Assembly: GCF_019320115.1 (NCBI RefSeq)
Contig: NC_089586.1
Location: 1,461,388-1,525,387 of the forward strand
Direction: 5' to 3'
Source of the DNA: Miscanthus floridulus
Taxonomy: Eukaryota; Streptophyta; Magnoliopsida; Poales; Poaceae
Length of the DNA: 64,000 nucleotides
Part shown: one piece after another, positions 33,820 through 46,500 of the stretch
Position numbering within the stretch: the first letter of the stretch is position 1
Layout: the number at the start of each line of letters is the position of its first letter
Translations under genes and position numbers: made by a program
Notes under the pieces: model-generated
What the model saw: the letters and a program-made list of their open reading frames with translations, nothing else
Told to the model about the DNA's origin: nothing
Databases searched by the model: none

Positions 33820-35378
33820 GTTTTGTTTTGGTGAATTGATGAAACCCTAAGTGCTAACCTATCATTCTAGTGATTATAAGATAGGTAGCGCATTCCAAGT
33901 GATAGAACAAATAGAGAAGATCATGATGATGTGGAGTCCATGGAGATGATCAAGTGCTCGGGCTTGGAAAAGAAGAAAGAAAAATAAAATGGGCTCAAGA
34001 CAAAGGTGACCTTGATAGGGTCATTTTGTTTTAGTGATCAAGACACCTAGTGGGTATGATCACATTTAGAATAGATAGTCGTACTATTAAGAGGGGTGAA
34101 ACTCGTATCGAAATGTGGCTATCAAAGTACCACTAGATGTTCTAACTCATTGCATATGCATTTAGATCTAGTGGAGTGCTACCACCCTTGAAAATATTTA
34201 TGAAAATATGCTAACATACGTGCACAAGGTGATACACTGGGTGGTTGACACATTTGAGTAAGGGTGAAGAAGTTGGTGAAGTCGAGGGGCTGTTTTCCCT
34301 CGACCGGACTCTGCACCGGTGCGTCCGGTCAGATGGCGCAGAGAAGGCTGCTGTCGTTCTTGTGACCGGACACAGGAGGTGAAGATCGATCGGACGTGCA
34401 TAGGGGGAGTCTGATCGATGCTGACGTACGTTGACGTGGGGACGTTTGAACTTAGCGCGCAGCGGGAGAAGGAGCGGACGCTAGGGCGCGTCCGGTCCTC
34501 AAAATCCCGCTCGGGAAGTTTACTGGAAGTGACCGAACGCCACGTTGGTGGTGCGTCTGGTCAGGGCGTCGGTGCGTCAGGTCACCAGTTTGCTGGCTCG
34601 TGCGTGCGCACGATCGGACTCCGCGCGGGTGCATCAGGTCAAGTGCCGCTGCGTCCGGTATCAACTTAAGTACTTGGGAGGATAGAATCGACCGTTGGGA
34701 TATGACAGTAGTGGTTTAAACGCGGGGCATGTGGACGGTAATCCACGACCGGACACTGGGGGGCCACGCGTCTAGTCGCCTTGAAACCAGTGAGTTGAAG
34801 GGGGCCAATGGCTCTTTTCGAAGGGGCTCCCTATTTAAGGTGTTTGGCCGGCTCTAGCTCACTCTCTTGGCCATTTGCATTGACATAGCAACCTTATGAG
34901 CTTAGCCAAAGTCCTCCCACTCATCTCCATCATAGATTCATCATTTTTGTAAGATTGGGAGTGAATCCAAGTGCATTGCTTGAGTGATTGCATCTAGAGG
35001 TACTTGGTGATTGTGTTTCACTACGGGATTCACTTGTTTCTCTTGGTGGTTGCCTCCACCTAGACGGCTTGGTGTAGCGAGGATCATCGAGCGGAGAAAG
35101 GTACTTGTCTCTGGCTCCGATCGTGGTGATTGTGAGGGATTCTTGATCTTTCCCCGATGAAGTGTCAAAAGGTACTCTAGTGGATTGCTCGTAGCTTGTG
35201 GATCCCCATCTTGTGTTGGTTGTGCGGCACCCGATTGCGGGTTAGGCGTATGATGCCTATTAGCGCGTGAACCTCTAAGTGGGTGAATTGCTACAACGAG
35301 GATGTAGCTTATTGGTAAGTAAGTGAACCTTGGGGATAAATCATTGTGTTATCTTGTCCCTATGATTTTATTGGTTTT
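33820..35378 (+). repeat. Copia-like LTR (SIRE/Maximus-type), interrupted on the right by Athila A
   Basis: Begins about 33824 with TGTTTTGGTGAATTGATG, includes several CCGGAC/GTCCGGTC words (34290-34760), a TATA-like CTATTTAAGG near 34831 and a region with AGCGGAGAAAGG. I recognise the layout from grass copia LTRs; both termini cannot be proved because Athila A begins at 35379 and no primer site is visible. Confidence 0.5.
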
Positions 35379-36575
35379 TGTTGGTATATTTAACGCACAC
35401 AGATAAATCCGTAAGCGCATGGATACCGCTGTAGCTTTCACCCAGAAGTATTCCAAGTATCGTATCTACATGGAAATGTGTGAGATTAACTATAGTCTAA
35501 CTTAACCAAGGGAACTGACTAGGTTAAGGTTTAACTTAACTAGGAGTAGCAACAAGGCTAAGGATAAATAGGAGCATAGAGAGGATAACTAAGGTTCTCT
35601 AATTCTAACTTGGGTAAGTTATGCCTTCTACTGTTTAACTGGGGACATTACTAGAGAAAGACACCAGCAGAGGATACTTTCCTTCGTAATCGGGTCTTAC
35701 TTGGCCAACAGACGGGAGGTAGACTACAAAGGATCAATGATGCTATATAGTACTGATGTCACAACCGTGATCTACCACCAATCCAGAATGCAGATTGCAT
35801 CCATGATTAACCTAAGTCTAAGCACCACGCTTACACTCACGATTAATACTCTACCCCCTAGGAAGAGAATAAAGCACTCAAAAGAGAGTCGTGATCTTGA
35901 TGAACAATATAAACAAAATACTTACTTGAATCAGAAGTTGATTATCAGAGAAATCTCAGAAGCAAGCTCAAGTAGAACTTGATTCCGCCAAGGTACAAGC
36001 CATAGATAGAGCACCGATAGACCGCCATCTCCTCCAAACTCTTCCTCACTATTTCTAATTATAAGACTAAATCCTATAGTGGACTAATCTTCTCTTGTTA
36101 GCTGGCTCTGATCCTAACGAGGAGAATATGAATTAGGATTTTTGGATGGCTCTAGGGAGGGTGGCAGGGGCTAGTATATATAGGCCGGAGTGTCCAACGT
36201 GAGCCCTTGGATCAAACCAACTTAAAGGACGGCGTAGATTGGATCTCAATGGCGATGGAGAACCAACATTCAAAGTAGAGACTGACAGGTGGGTCTGGCT
36301 GCCCCACATGTCAGCCCCTTGGGGTTTGCTTTGGTGGGTTGCCATCCGGAGTGTTCTAGAGTCTTCCTGCGTTGGTTTCGTTGTGGATAAACATAATTTA
36401 CTTTGACGAATAAGTCCTCCTTGACAGTTTTCTGTATAAACCTGCTGAAAACACAGATTCACCAAAACTCATGGAATTTATTAGTTTATACCCCTATACC
36501 TATGTTTGGTGATGAAATTTAGTATAAATACAGGTTATATTGACAGTTTATAATTGATGTTAGTGACCATCAACA
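35379..36575 (-). repeat. 3' LTR of Athila-like element A
   Basis: 1197 bp, TGTTGGTATATTT...CCATCAACA on the plus strand. Contains a minus-strand TATA-like region at 36175-36182. Shares the ACCAGAGTAT/TATCG-type core with the LTRs of B. Confidence 0.82.
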
Positions 36576-36590
36576 AGTTCCCCCAAGCTT
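36576..36590 (-). promoter_or_regulatory. Polypurine tract of Athila A
   Basis: Minus strand AAGCTTGGGGGAACT adjacent to the LTR start. Confidence 0.8.
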
Positions 36591-36933
36591 AACCTTTGTC
36601 AGTCCCTGAGCAAAGCTAAACTCAGCAATAGATGAGGAGTTGCTACAATGTTTTGACACCTCAAAAGTACACATGTGTTCAATAAAAAATTCTCCTCCGA
36701 ATTAGAATAAACTGATTTAACTTTCAAACTTACCCATATTACCTTCAATCAAGGGGCTTCTCAGCCTTCACTTGGGTCTTGAGCAACTGAAAGACAGAAC
36801 GATCTAGTCAAGCACTATGTCTCAAGTTCCTTATTCCACCATTGTTCTAGAGTTTTTATAAGTTTGCAAAATAAAACTCAGAGATTCCATTGTATAATAC
36901 TCTCAAGTCTCTCAATATATGTGGTATTTATGG

Positions 36934-39900
36934 ATCCTTATGGTAGAACCACCTGGAATAACACACTTTCGGAGGCGCTCGTCTTCCACTAGACACTAAG
37001 CACCCCAAAAGTGGCTAAAATGACAGTTCCATCGAGCACACCCAAGGGAGAACTCGAAACAATCTATGTTTTACCTCTAGAATCTAATAATGAGTATGAG
37101 CTCACAATACTTAGTCTATTTCATACAACATAGAGTCCTAGGAATTATTTATTACAATACTAGAGTTAAGAGTGCGATAATTAAACAATGGAAAATGTAA
37201 TAATCATCTAGCAGATACGATACACGAATCCATCTGTGCCCACTAGAAGAATCCTCCACACAAGAGCTAACTCCTCAAGCTGCACCTGCAACAGAGTAAA
37301 ATAAACCCTGAGTACACAATGTACTCGCAAGACTTACCCGACTAGTGGGATTAACCTTTCGACTCTCAAGGATATGATAGGCGATATGGTTTGCTGGGTT
37401 CTTTTGTTTGCGGATAGCATCACTAATAGTGCGTCCTTAAGATCAGGTTTTATTAGCAGTCATGATTACTTTATTAGCTAACCATTCTAGGTAAGCACCT
37501 ATTCTTTCTTCAAGCAAGGGTTGAGCAAATAGAACTATTTTACCACCTTCCATATTCTAGTTCTTACTACGGTGCTAGACCATAGTCAAGTCGTACTGTC
37601 TCACGGAAATGGCAATTCGTGAACCAATGTATCCCAGCTGGGTACCTCGAAACACACGCCTCGCTTGTACCCTAGGCACAAACGAGACCAACCCATTTCA
37701 CTCCTATCGAGGGGTCTAGGTCCCCGTCCAAACTTGGACTCCAAGCCCCCACACTCGAGACCCGGTCTTAGTGTGATGCTTAGACCTCCACCTTTCCCCA
37801 CCTCCAATCAGTCAGTCCAGAAAGAGCCAGAACCCACGACAAGAGCGCAACGAGCCTTCCTGCTCCCATAAGCAAGTATGTGCTCAGGATAATAAGTCTG
37901 TGACCTAACTACCATCCATAGCAACGAACAGTCCTCAATTGACACAAACAGGAAAAATAGTGTAACCAAGCTAAGCCCCATGACCGCGGGACACACTTGT
38001 TACACCCACCAATAACCCATGCCATATCCTTGCCCGGTCTACATTTTCTTTTCATCATTTTATTATGAGAGTAATAATAATCACCTATTGTGAGTAACGG
38101 TAGGTTACTCATGCTACTGACACCCTAAGCATAGCAGCTACTCGAACCTGCACTAGTAGGACTCATAGGGTATATATATATATGCACGTGGTTTCCATAA
38201 AATTCCTGCAACGTAAATGCACAACTCATACACACACGGTGGATATGAAAAATAGAGGTTATACACCGAGGCTTGCCTTGGGCAGGCGCGGTGTTAGCTG
38301 AGTCAGTCAGTGGCGGCTCCAAGACCTCCTCCTACACAAGAATCTCCTTCTCGTACTCCTCAACGATCTCCTTGAACTCGTGCTCGCTGGTGGTCACAAT
38401 CTCCGCCAACTCGTTTTCTATATGCATGCGATGATAATGATGCAACAACTTAGTATTTAGGCAACAACAACTCTTAAAATAAGAATACACATGTTAAGCT
38501 ACTAAGCTAGCTCTAATGACTAAGATACTAAGCTAACTATCATCTTCCTCAAGCAAAGTGTTGCGTTCAACTAACAAGCACCTATTTTTGCAAATCGATG
38601 GTATGCCTTTATATCTATTAAAAATTTAATGTCTATTTAAACAAAGAACATTTAACTACCCTAATGTTTAGTCTAGTCTAAGGCCATAAAAATTACAGTG
38701 AGCACATAATAATACAATGAATCTACTGTAAAAATTTCAGGATTAAAGCTATCACCAATTTACCACAATAATTATCCTAGTAATATTAAGCACTTTAAAA
38801 TGATTTAATAGTCCTTAATACCAACATAGATATGTATGAACTAACTATACTAATAGGTAGACAATAATCTTAGGAACCTATCAAAATTAGTTTCATAATC
38901 TTTGGACACCTATACGAATTTTATATTAATTATACAAATCTAGCTCTAAAATTAAAATAGAAAGCTATCACCTATTTCTAAGTAAAAGAAAAAATGAAAT
39001 TGACCTCATGGCCCACAAACGCGTGGACGCGGCTCACGCGAGACGGCCCACGATGGGGAGCCCGCACGCACACTGGCGCTTTTGCAAAAATGCCCCACGC
39101 TATTTGATATTAACACGACCACTTTGCGCACTAATCTTACTAACAACACTTATGCAAGGAAGCCCTCGCATTAACCTATCTTCGCATAGGGGAGGTCCCA
39201 AGGACTCCCTGTGCTCGCCAGTGCAGCATTGGTCGGCATTGGACAGCTACGTCGACCAACTAGGGACCCTTACGACGTGTCTATAGGGCTGATGCTCACC
39301 TATGGGCCCACGCGCAATGATGGGTAGTGATTAGGAGACCAGAGATGAACTAGAGCGGCTCCTCCACGTCGTCGGGCAACCTACGACGACGATGGTCGTG
39401 TTTCGATGAGCTATGGCGCTAATTGAGCAGTAGAGATAGCGAGGAAGCATTAGGGACCCACTGCAGACCTAGGCGAGGTGATGGTTTGGCCTAGGACTAC
39501 CGGAGCAGGGCTAGCCACACATAACTTAGCGGTGCGGCGGTGCACCACGGCGGACATGACAACGTCAGCTGTGCTGGGGTAGCGGTAGAGGTATGGCTAA
39601 GGAGTGCAGGGCAAAGAGGGGGTTGAGGCAAAGCTAATGGTGCATCTAGATTAGCTCAGGGTGGTCAGATGGAGGGCTGCCCTCGACAATGGCCGAACTT
39701 GGCCTTATCGACACGACGGCGGGGGAAAACTCCAAATTGGAGTTTGGTCGGACTCGATTCAAGGTGGGGTGGGGTCGGGGGTCTGGTGGCTTAATGAAGA
39801 AGCCCAAGACACGACGAATCGAGCTGAGCTGACCTATCTATGCCGAATTGAGGTGAGCCGGGTCAGCCGATTGAGGTAGCAGAGAAAAAGGGCGGGGGTA

Positions 39901-40920
39901 AGTCAGAGCTCAGCTCGTCCTCGCCTTGGCGGGATGCGGGTGGAGCAATCAAGATGGCACATGAGCAAGCGCGATGGACAAAACGCACGTGTGTCCATGA
40001 CCAGGCATGGCATGCATGGCTACAGCGCCTTTAATGTCGAGACGACGGTGAGCACGGCTATGTGCTAATGCAGCGGATACGCCAAGTGCGCGCGTAGTAG
40101 CGGCAATGCCCTCGGATGGGGCAGATAGCGGTGCAGAGCCGTAGGGGGTTGCAGATGCGACAGCAAGACGATAGCAGCATAGCGTGGCCGTGGCGGTAGC
40201 AGTAGTGGTAGGGCAGCAGGAGCACAGAGGCTAGCGGCTCGCTGTGGCCGGCCTTGGCCAAGCCAAGGTAGGCTCGGCCGACCCGACATAGCAGCACGGC
40301 ACGCAGGACGTAGCCACATGCACTGTGCTGGGTGGCCGCGCGCATAGCACCAGGTAGCCTGAGGCTATGTCATGCACGAATTTTAAAGAGTCGATAAAAA
40401 CTAAAGTATTGAAGTTGAAACTAAACCGCCTTCACTATGCTAAAGAGGACCTATTAGGCTACCAACCAGAGCTAAAACAAGACACCACCTCTTAACTCAA
40501 TTTCACTGGATTAATTCCCAAACATGGTGCTGTCAAACTATCTTTAGACTTTATGAATTTTCTAAGTCTTGAGCTGGATTCAATTTCAAGTTCCATTTCT
40601 AAGCTATTAGAAATACTAACTAGCAATGTTATTTTTCTACAGCAAGAGTTGCATTGTCATCTATAAAGTTTGTACTTCAAACTTTATTTAGGTGTCACAC
40701 ACATATTCTATAATATTTTTGCTCAATAAAAATTGGTTTTCAACCCTACTTGACATAACATGAGCCATTGAATCAATTTTGATTAACATTTTTATTATTC
40801 ATTTTAGGTTACAAGAAATTTATCTACACACTCTATCACATGTATTATCATATAAACATGATGCTCATGACATGATTTAGTAGTTTGTTTAGGGTGTAAC
40901 ACCGAGGGTATTACAATCCT
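36934..40920 (-). mobile_element. Tekay-like solo LTR T2 in Athila A, with target duplication ATCCT
   Basis: LTR 36939-40915 (3977 bp), reverse orientation, homologous along its length to the T1 LTRs, including the block absent from T1's LTR1 (T2 about 37570-38270). ATCCT flanks it at 36934-36938 and 40916-40920. Element B shows the empty site GGATCCTCACCAAGG at about 46811. No internal region remains, so LTR-LTR recombination removed it. Confidence 0.93.
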
Positions 40921-42120
40921 CACAAAGACAATAAAGATGTTATGCATTTTTCTTCCTACCACTAAGGCTTTATATGGAGTTCATAGGTAGGGAGAAAGCT
41001 AGAGCATACTTGCAATGCATATGTTGTAAAGTTAAACCTTAGATCCAAAGAGAGTTAAGTCGTACAATCAAATCAAGATGTGCATGTGTGTGGATATATA
41101 TGGTGGCAAACTTAATTCTACTTTGCTCCTTGAAAACTTATCGCTCTTTTGAAAACTTGGAAACATTTTTGTTAGAGAGTAGGGGCTATCTTATTCATCT
41201 CTTCTTTTTTTCAGGCGAGCGTCTGAGTACCCATTATTTTAAATATCTCGGACACTTTTGTGTCCATTTTTTCTCATCATCTTTTTTTTATGATTAACTT
41301 TTGCATAGCCCTATGTCTCTTTTCTGCAATAGAACTTTTTGAGAGATAGTAACAAGAACTTGAAGCATTTATTTGGTGGATGGAAAACCTATCAAGCATG
41401 TTTTTGTGTTCACCCCAAGTGTAGGAGTAGAACATTTTTTTGGTGGATCTAGATGGAAGGCATGTTTTGCGTACTCCTAGTGTAGGAGCAGCAGGTATCT
41501 GTGGTGTGTACATGATCTTGATTTTAAGTGCATGATAAACCTCTCATAAGGGTCAACAAAGCTTGATAAAACTCAATGCAAAAGCAAGCAACATATATCT
41601 GGAGGTTTTGCTAGCCTAAATAACATGTATGGCTCTAGTGGGAATTCAAGTTTTATCATACAGGAACTCATCATGTAGCTTTTTTTGTGTTTTTCAAAAG
41701 ATAAATCTCCTAAACTTTAGTGTCACTTAGAACAAGATAAACAGTAGCTCAGAACTTCTCATATCATATCCGTCAATTACCTAGACTTGGATCAAGCATT
41801 CGCTACCCACGAGTTTCAAGTTCAGAGTAAATCTTTATATCAAATTAGTCATATCCAAAACTCAGGAGAATTTGAGGCTAAAAACTAGGTACTTGAAAGA
41901 AATTACAATAGAACAACTATTCATCATTTCCAATTAAGAGATTATTCTGAGTCCTCTTTATTTTATTTAACTCTTAAAAATAAATTAAAGCAAACTAGAC
42001 ACACATTTTCATTTTGTTTTCAATTCACCATTTTCTTAACTATTTAAAAGAAACTAAAACTAGAACAAAAGGGAAAGCATACTTACCTAGATACATGAGA
42101 GTGCTTCTCCCCCAAGCTAG
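40921..42120 (-). other. 3' internal non-coding region of Athila A
   Basis: Homologous to 46811-49720 of element B apart from B's insertion at 47104-48702. Contains a TTTTTTTATGATTAACTTTTGC stretch also seen at 48779. No gene. Confidence 0.65.
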
Positions 42121-42410
42121 CTCTTTTAGTGAGGGTTTGGTGTTTTAAGTCCTTCGGACTGGACTTCTCCTTGTGAAGTTCATTGATCAAGTACCTCGGT
42201 TCGCTCTGAAGATGAGGATTCTTGTGGTGGAGCCTCTAATGGTGATGTCACCTTTTTTCACCAAACCTGTCTTGGTTTTGAGTTTTGATTTTGGTTTAGC
42301 AAGTTCAGAACCTTTACTATAGAAATTGGGGAGTCGACTATCTTTCTCTTACACTTTGCTTGAAGTGTGTCCTACTCATAAGACAAGATATAGATCAAGT
42401 GCATGGGCTC

Positions 42411-42432
42411 TGTTGGTGTGAAAACACCAACA
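42411..42432. other. Perfect 8-bp hairpin
   Basis: TGTTGGTG-TGAAAA-CACCAACA. The arms resemble LTR ends but no element is attached. Confidence 0.6.
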
Positions 42433-42835
42433 TAACTAAAACTTTATTTATTCTTCTCTAACCTTAGTCACATTGAACAAGATGAAGTTGATATTATGTG
42501 CTTTGTTCATTTATATCATGGGTGATAAGATCAAAAGATTATTTAAGTTCATTTGGCAGAAAAGTTTGAGTTGCTTAACCTATGAAAGGATTGTCTATCT
42601 TTACATAATGTATCGAACTTTACAAGATTATGACTATCATCTTCTAGAGATAGGATGTGCACTTTTTAACTCATTTGGTTAAGACTATGAGATCAAGAAA
42701 GTGGTGCTAGGAACAAGCTTAAAGAACTAAACATGTTGAGTTAATCAGGTTGGATCAAATAAGTTGTAACTTGAACATGTTTGTTTCTTATTTATTGTGT
42801 ACCAAAATCAAGGAAAAACTTTAAATAATGACTAT

Positions 42836-43099
42836 TTACCTTAAGATGTTACCTTTGTCCCTGGGGAGTGATGACACCATATGACAAAGAGTAGATAACT
42901 CGTAATGGTCCTTCCCTTTTGCTTGAAGCTTTCCTTGTTCGGTTGGCCTCATAGTTATGAGCTTCTTGTCGCCAAGATTGCACCCTTCCTTTCTCATCCT
43001 TTTATCATGCCATCTTTCTACTCTTTGATCTCGCCACTTTATTGGACCTTCCGCCTCATTCATTGTTTTATGCCTACAAAGGACTAGTGGACAACACAT
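42836..43099 (-). pseudogene. Possible integrase C-terminal remnant of Athila A
   Basis: Minus-strand frame with RVERWHDKRMRKEG, LGDKKL and EQGKLQAKGKDHYEL, the order of the gypsy integrase tail (WHDK..., GD-VL, GKL-WEGPY). The usual Trp-Glu-Gly-Pro reads Lys-Gly-Lys-Asp. No core domain is recognisable upstream (43100-44300), so it is a fragment. Confidence 0.5.
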
Positions 43100-44316
43100 A
43101 CCTAAAGGAAAATAAAATTTTGAAACATGGGTTGTTTGTCCAGAATTTTGTAATTTCCCTCTATGCTAATGAAAAGATAGTGTTAGAATTATTTTAGCAT
43201 AGTTTTTATTTATCATGTTCTATACTGACATGGCTCAAGGCAAAGGTAACTTGCAGCAAAAGACAAAGCGAATGATCTTTGATACTTACAGTTCTTTTAT
43301 CCATGTTGAATGAGTCATGTCTTCTTTGCGCAATGTTATTGGAGTTTGTCATGTGCCTTGCTTCATCTCTGATTTGAATTCATCTCGTGTCTTACCCAAA
43401 TTGAATTGAGAGTTTCCTACATGGGTTAGTCCAACAAAATATCCAGTATCTGCTAAAACAATTTTTAGTTCAATAACCAAACTAGACTCCATGTCTAATT
43501 TGATTAAGGAAGATATTTTAACCTAAGCACCTTGCTTAATTTTAAAAACCTTTGGAAGTATGTCGAGTACTTCCAAACCAAAACTTACTATGGCAGACAA
43601 AGGTAACATGAAAGCACTATAGAGATTTACTCAAACAGGGATGAAAGAACACGATTGTTATTTAGCAAATTGAGCATGTCTTAAAGGTAGAGACAACCAA
43701 AATAATTTAGCAATATGGCAAGAGATGTTTTTAGAGAAGTTTATCCCCCAGCTTGAATTTTGCAAAAAAAAAATCAAGTTTGGATGGATGTGATTCAATG
43801 TTGCATGATGATCGGTTGGACATGCCTGGCGTTGTCATCCCTCATTCTTTTTGCTTCAAACCTAGAATGGTTAGTGACAAAAATACCCGAAAGAATATTT
43901 TCACAAATATATTTCTATGCTCATTTCACAAGGGTATCACAACAAAAAGGTGAAAGTTCATGATATCTTCCAGAAGTGCTTGTTTTAGGATAGAAGTTCA
44001 TCCTTGGGAAACCTTCAAATTGTATTTCAAGTTGGTGAAGTGGTTTTCCCTCCAATAACAACCTCTAGATACCTATCTCAAGATTCACACAACGAGATCT
44101 ACAATATTTATGATAAACATATACATCTACAACCACCTGTTTAAAGTTTTTATGAATAGAAAGTATGAGGGGGTTGAAGATCTCATGCGTGGTAATGTTG
44201 GAGAGACCAATTGATTCAGAAAATTTCTCATACGAGCATGGATTTGATGAGATGTTTATGAAGTAGCTTCCATGCTCGTTGATGTAATCTTCCCTTTCAA
44301 GCTCTAAGGGTGATTC
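43100..44316. other. Interior of Athila A without recognisable gene
   Basis: AT-rich, short ORFs only. Reverse transcriptase or RNase H would be expected nearby but no motif was found. Confidence 0.5.
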
Positions 44317-44763
44317 TTAATAGATGTCCAATATTTCCCTTGGATTGATGACTCTCGGGTTGATCTTGACTAAGGCCTCCTCTAAACTTGGGTGAGTTAT
44401 GTTTATTAAAGAGATTGACTTAAGCTCACCGTTTGGATCTAAATCAAGTTTGAATTCTACCCATAAGGCTTCGTCCTTGTCCATCCATTCTTTAGCAACG
44501 GCATATGAGTTCGTAATACATTCCAGCCATTGTTGTTGCTCTTCTTGGTCATCCTTCTGGCCTTCATGACTCCTATGCTTTGGGTGTCTTAGTGGGTTTC
44601 TAGGATCATCATGAAACTTAGAAGAAAGAGCGTAAGAGGGATCATCGGGGTCAAGAATGGGTTGAGAGATGGGTTCAGATAAGACATCTAATGTGGTCAT
44701 AGAAGGGGAGAAGATATGATTTGCTAAATGACTCAGCCCTCCTTCTATAGTTTCACTAGACAA
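44317..44763 (-). CDS. 148-aa ORF of unknown function in Athila A
   Basis: Open from 44763 to 44317, acidic, containing a His/Gln/Glu-rich stretch (HPKHRSHEGQKDDQEEQQQ) and WVEFKLDLDPNGELKSI. I do not recognise a domain. It lies upstream of the integrase-like remnant in element orientation and may be part of a decayed polyprotein or an accessory ORF. Homology in the region just upstream (44780-44990) continues without a start codon in frame, so it is probably partial. Confidence 0.35.
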   Translation of the reverse strand: MSSETIEGGLSHLANHIFSPSMTTLDVLSEPISQPILDPDDPSYALSSKFHDDPRNPLRHPKHRSHEGQKDDQEEQQQWLECITNSYAVAKEWMDKDEALWVEFKLDLDPNGELKSISLINITHPSLEEALVKINPRVINPREILDIY

Positions 44764-45009
44764 GCCACCCTTAAGTTCTTCCCAATGTCCTATATGGAAA
44801 TAAGGACGCTTTCTAAAAGATCCCTTCTTGAGAGGATTTGAATTATATTCGCTTAAAGTTTAAGCTTTTCCCAAAATCAACATAAAAAAGATCATCCTCA
44901 CAAGAAATTGAAAAGGTTGAATTTCTTCTTCCCTTGGAGGATTTTGGTGTATTGATGGTTCAGGATTGACAGCTAAATCTTAGGATTAGAGTGGTTGCGA
45001 TTTGGCTAT

Positions 45010-46485
45010 TGTTGATATTTCTTAGCATCACTCTTTACTAAGTTGTCATCCCTAGCATGATGTCAGAAATGCGTTGTTGGTAATTATAAATGACACTTGA
45101 AAACTTAGAGGAAAATTATATATATTAATGTATCCACAAGCGCACAGATAATATACTATTGTAGCATTTCACCCGGGAGTATACCAGGTATCGTTATTTA
45201 TATTTTATCCACAGGGAGGAGCTATGGAGTTGTGTTGGCATAGAGATATTGACAAATGTATATATACTTATGATAAAAACCACTCTCATGCTATGGCAGG
45301 GGTAAGTCAAATTATAAATAAATAATAAGTGTAAAGTAATAATGGTATTCCAGAGATAGAAATAGAGACTCATAAAATGTAGTATGGCTAAGCAAGAGAT
45401 TCATTAAGAGCAAAAGATTCCTAAGTCATTCCTTAATTACTAAGTCTTTTATACACCCAAGTATATACACTCTCATCTATAGTATAACTAACTTTGGATC
45501 TATGCATAAAGAACATTACTATGGAAGATCAAGAACAGAGCTTGTCTCCCTTTGCAACCGCGTTCTACTTGCTCTACAAACGGGGAGTGGACTACAAAGG
45601 ACTCAACGGGAGTGTCACATCCGTGATCTGCCATATGACCTAGAGTGCAAAATGCATCCATAGGCAAACAATATCTAACCACCATGCTTACATAGTGTTG
45701 ATCACTTAACTCACCGAGTACTGATCTAAGAGCTTTGCGAACATATGCATAAATTCATCATCAATCAAAACTATATCAAGCATACATCTAGAGCAAACTA
45801 GGAATATAATAAATAGCAACATAATATTGAAGTATCACAAAGTCATAAAATAAGAGGGATATAATGGATATATCAGCCTCCAGACGGTGAATCTAGGATC
45901 CTGAGCAATAGCCCAAACTCTACTTGAACCTTGCTAGCTAGCCTATACTAGAACTTTGAAGAATTAGAGCTCTATTCTCTTCTCTCTAGAAACTCTAATT
46001 TCTAGACTGATCTTGACTTATGGCAGCGTGCTCTAGAGGGGGGGTAGGGGCTGGTTATATAGGCTGGAGCATCAATTCTGAGCCATCAGATCAAACCGAC
46101 TTGAAAGAACGGCGTAGATGCAATCCTTAAGGCGATGGAGAACTGACATACGAAGGAGGGACTGCCTAGTGGGCTCAGGGGGCTGGGCGACCTGTAGGTG
46201 GGGCTGAGCGTCCCCACCTGGCAGCCTCCTACCCTCTGCTTCGGTGATGTGACTCCTTGAGTCATCTGGAACCTTCTGGAGTAATTTTTGTCGTGGATAA
46301 GCGCGATTTAATTTGATGTTTTGATCCCCCTTGACGGTTTTCTGAAATAACCCTGTTGAAAAAATAGATTCACCAAAACTCATGGAAATTATCAGTTTAA
46401 ACCCCTAAGTCTATGTTGATAATCATTTTCATGCATTATTTCAAGTTATATTGAAGTTTATAATGAATGATAACTATCGTCAACA
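45010..46485 (-). repeat. 3' LTR of Athila B
   Basis: 1476 bp. Minus-strand TATA box in CCTATATAACCAGCCCC (plus 46055-46061 TTATATA). Matches 62720-64000; differences in a sampled stretch are almost all transitions. Confidence 0.92.
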
Positions 46486-46500
46486 AACTCCCCCAAGATT
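46486..46500 (-). promoter_or_regulatory. Polypurine tract of Athila B
   Basis: Minus strand AATCTTGGGGGAGTT next to the LTR start TGTTGACGA. Confidence 0.88.
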
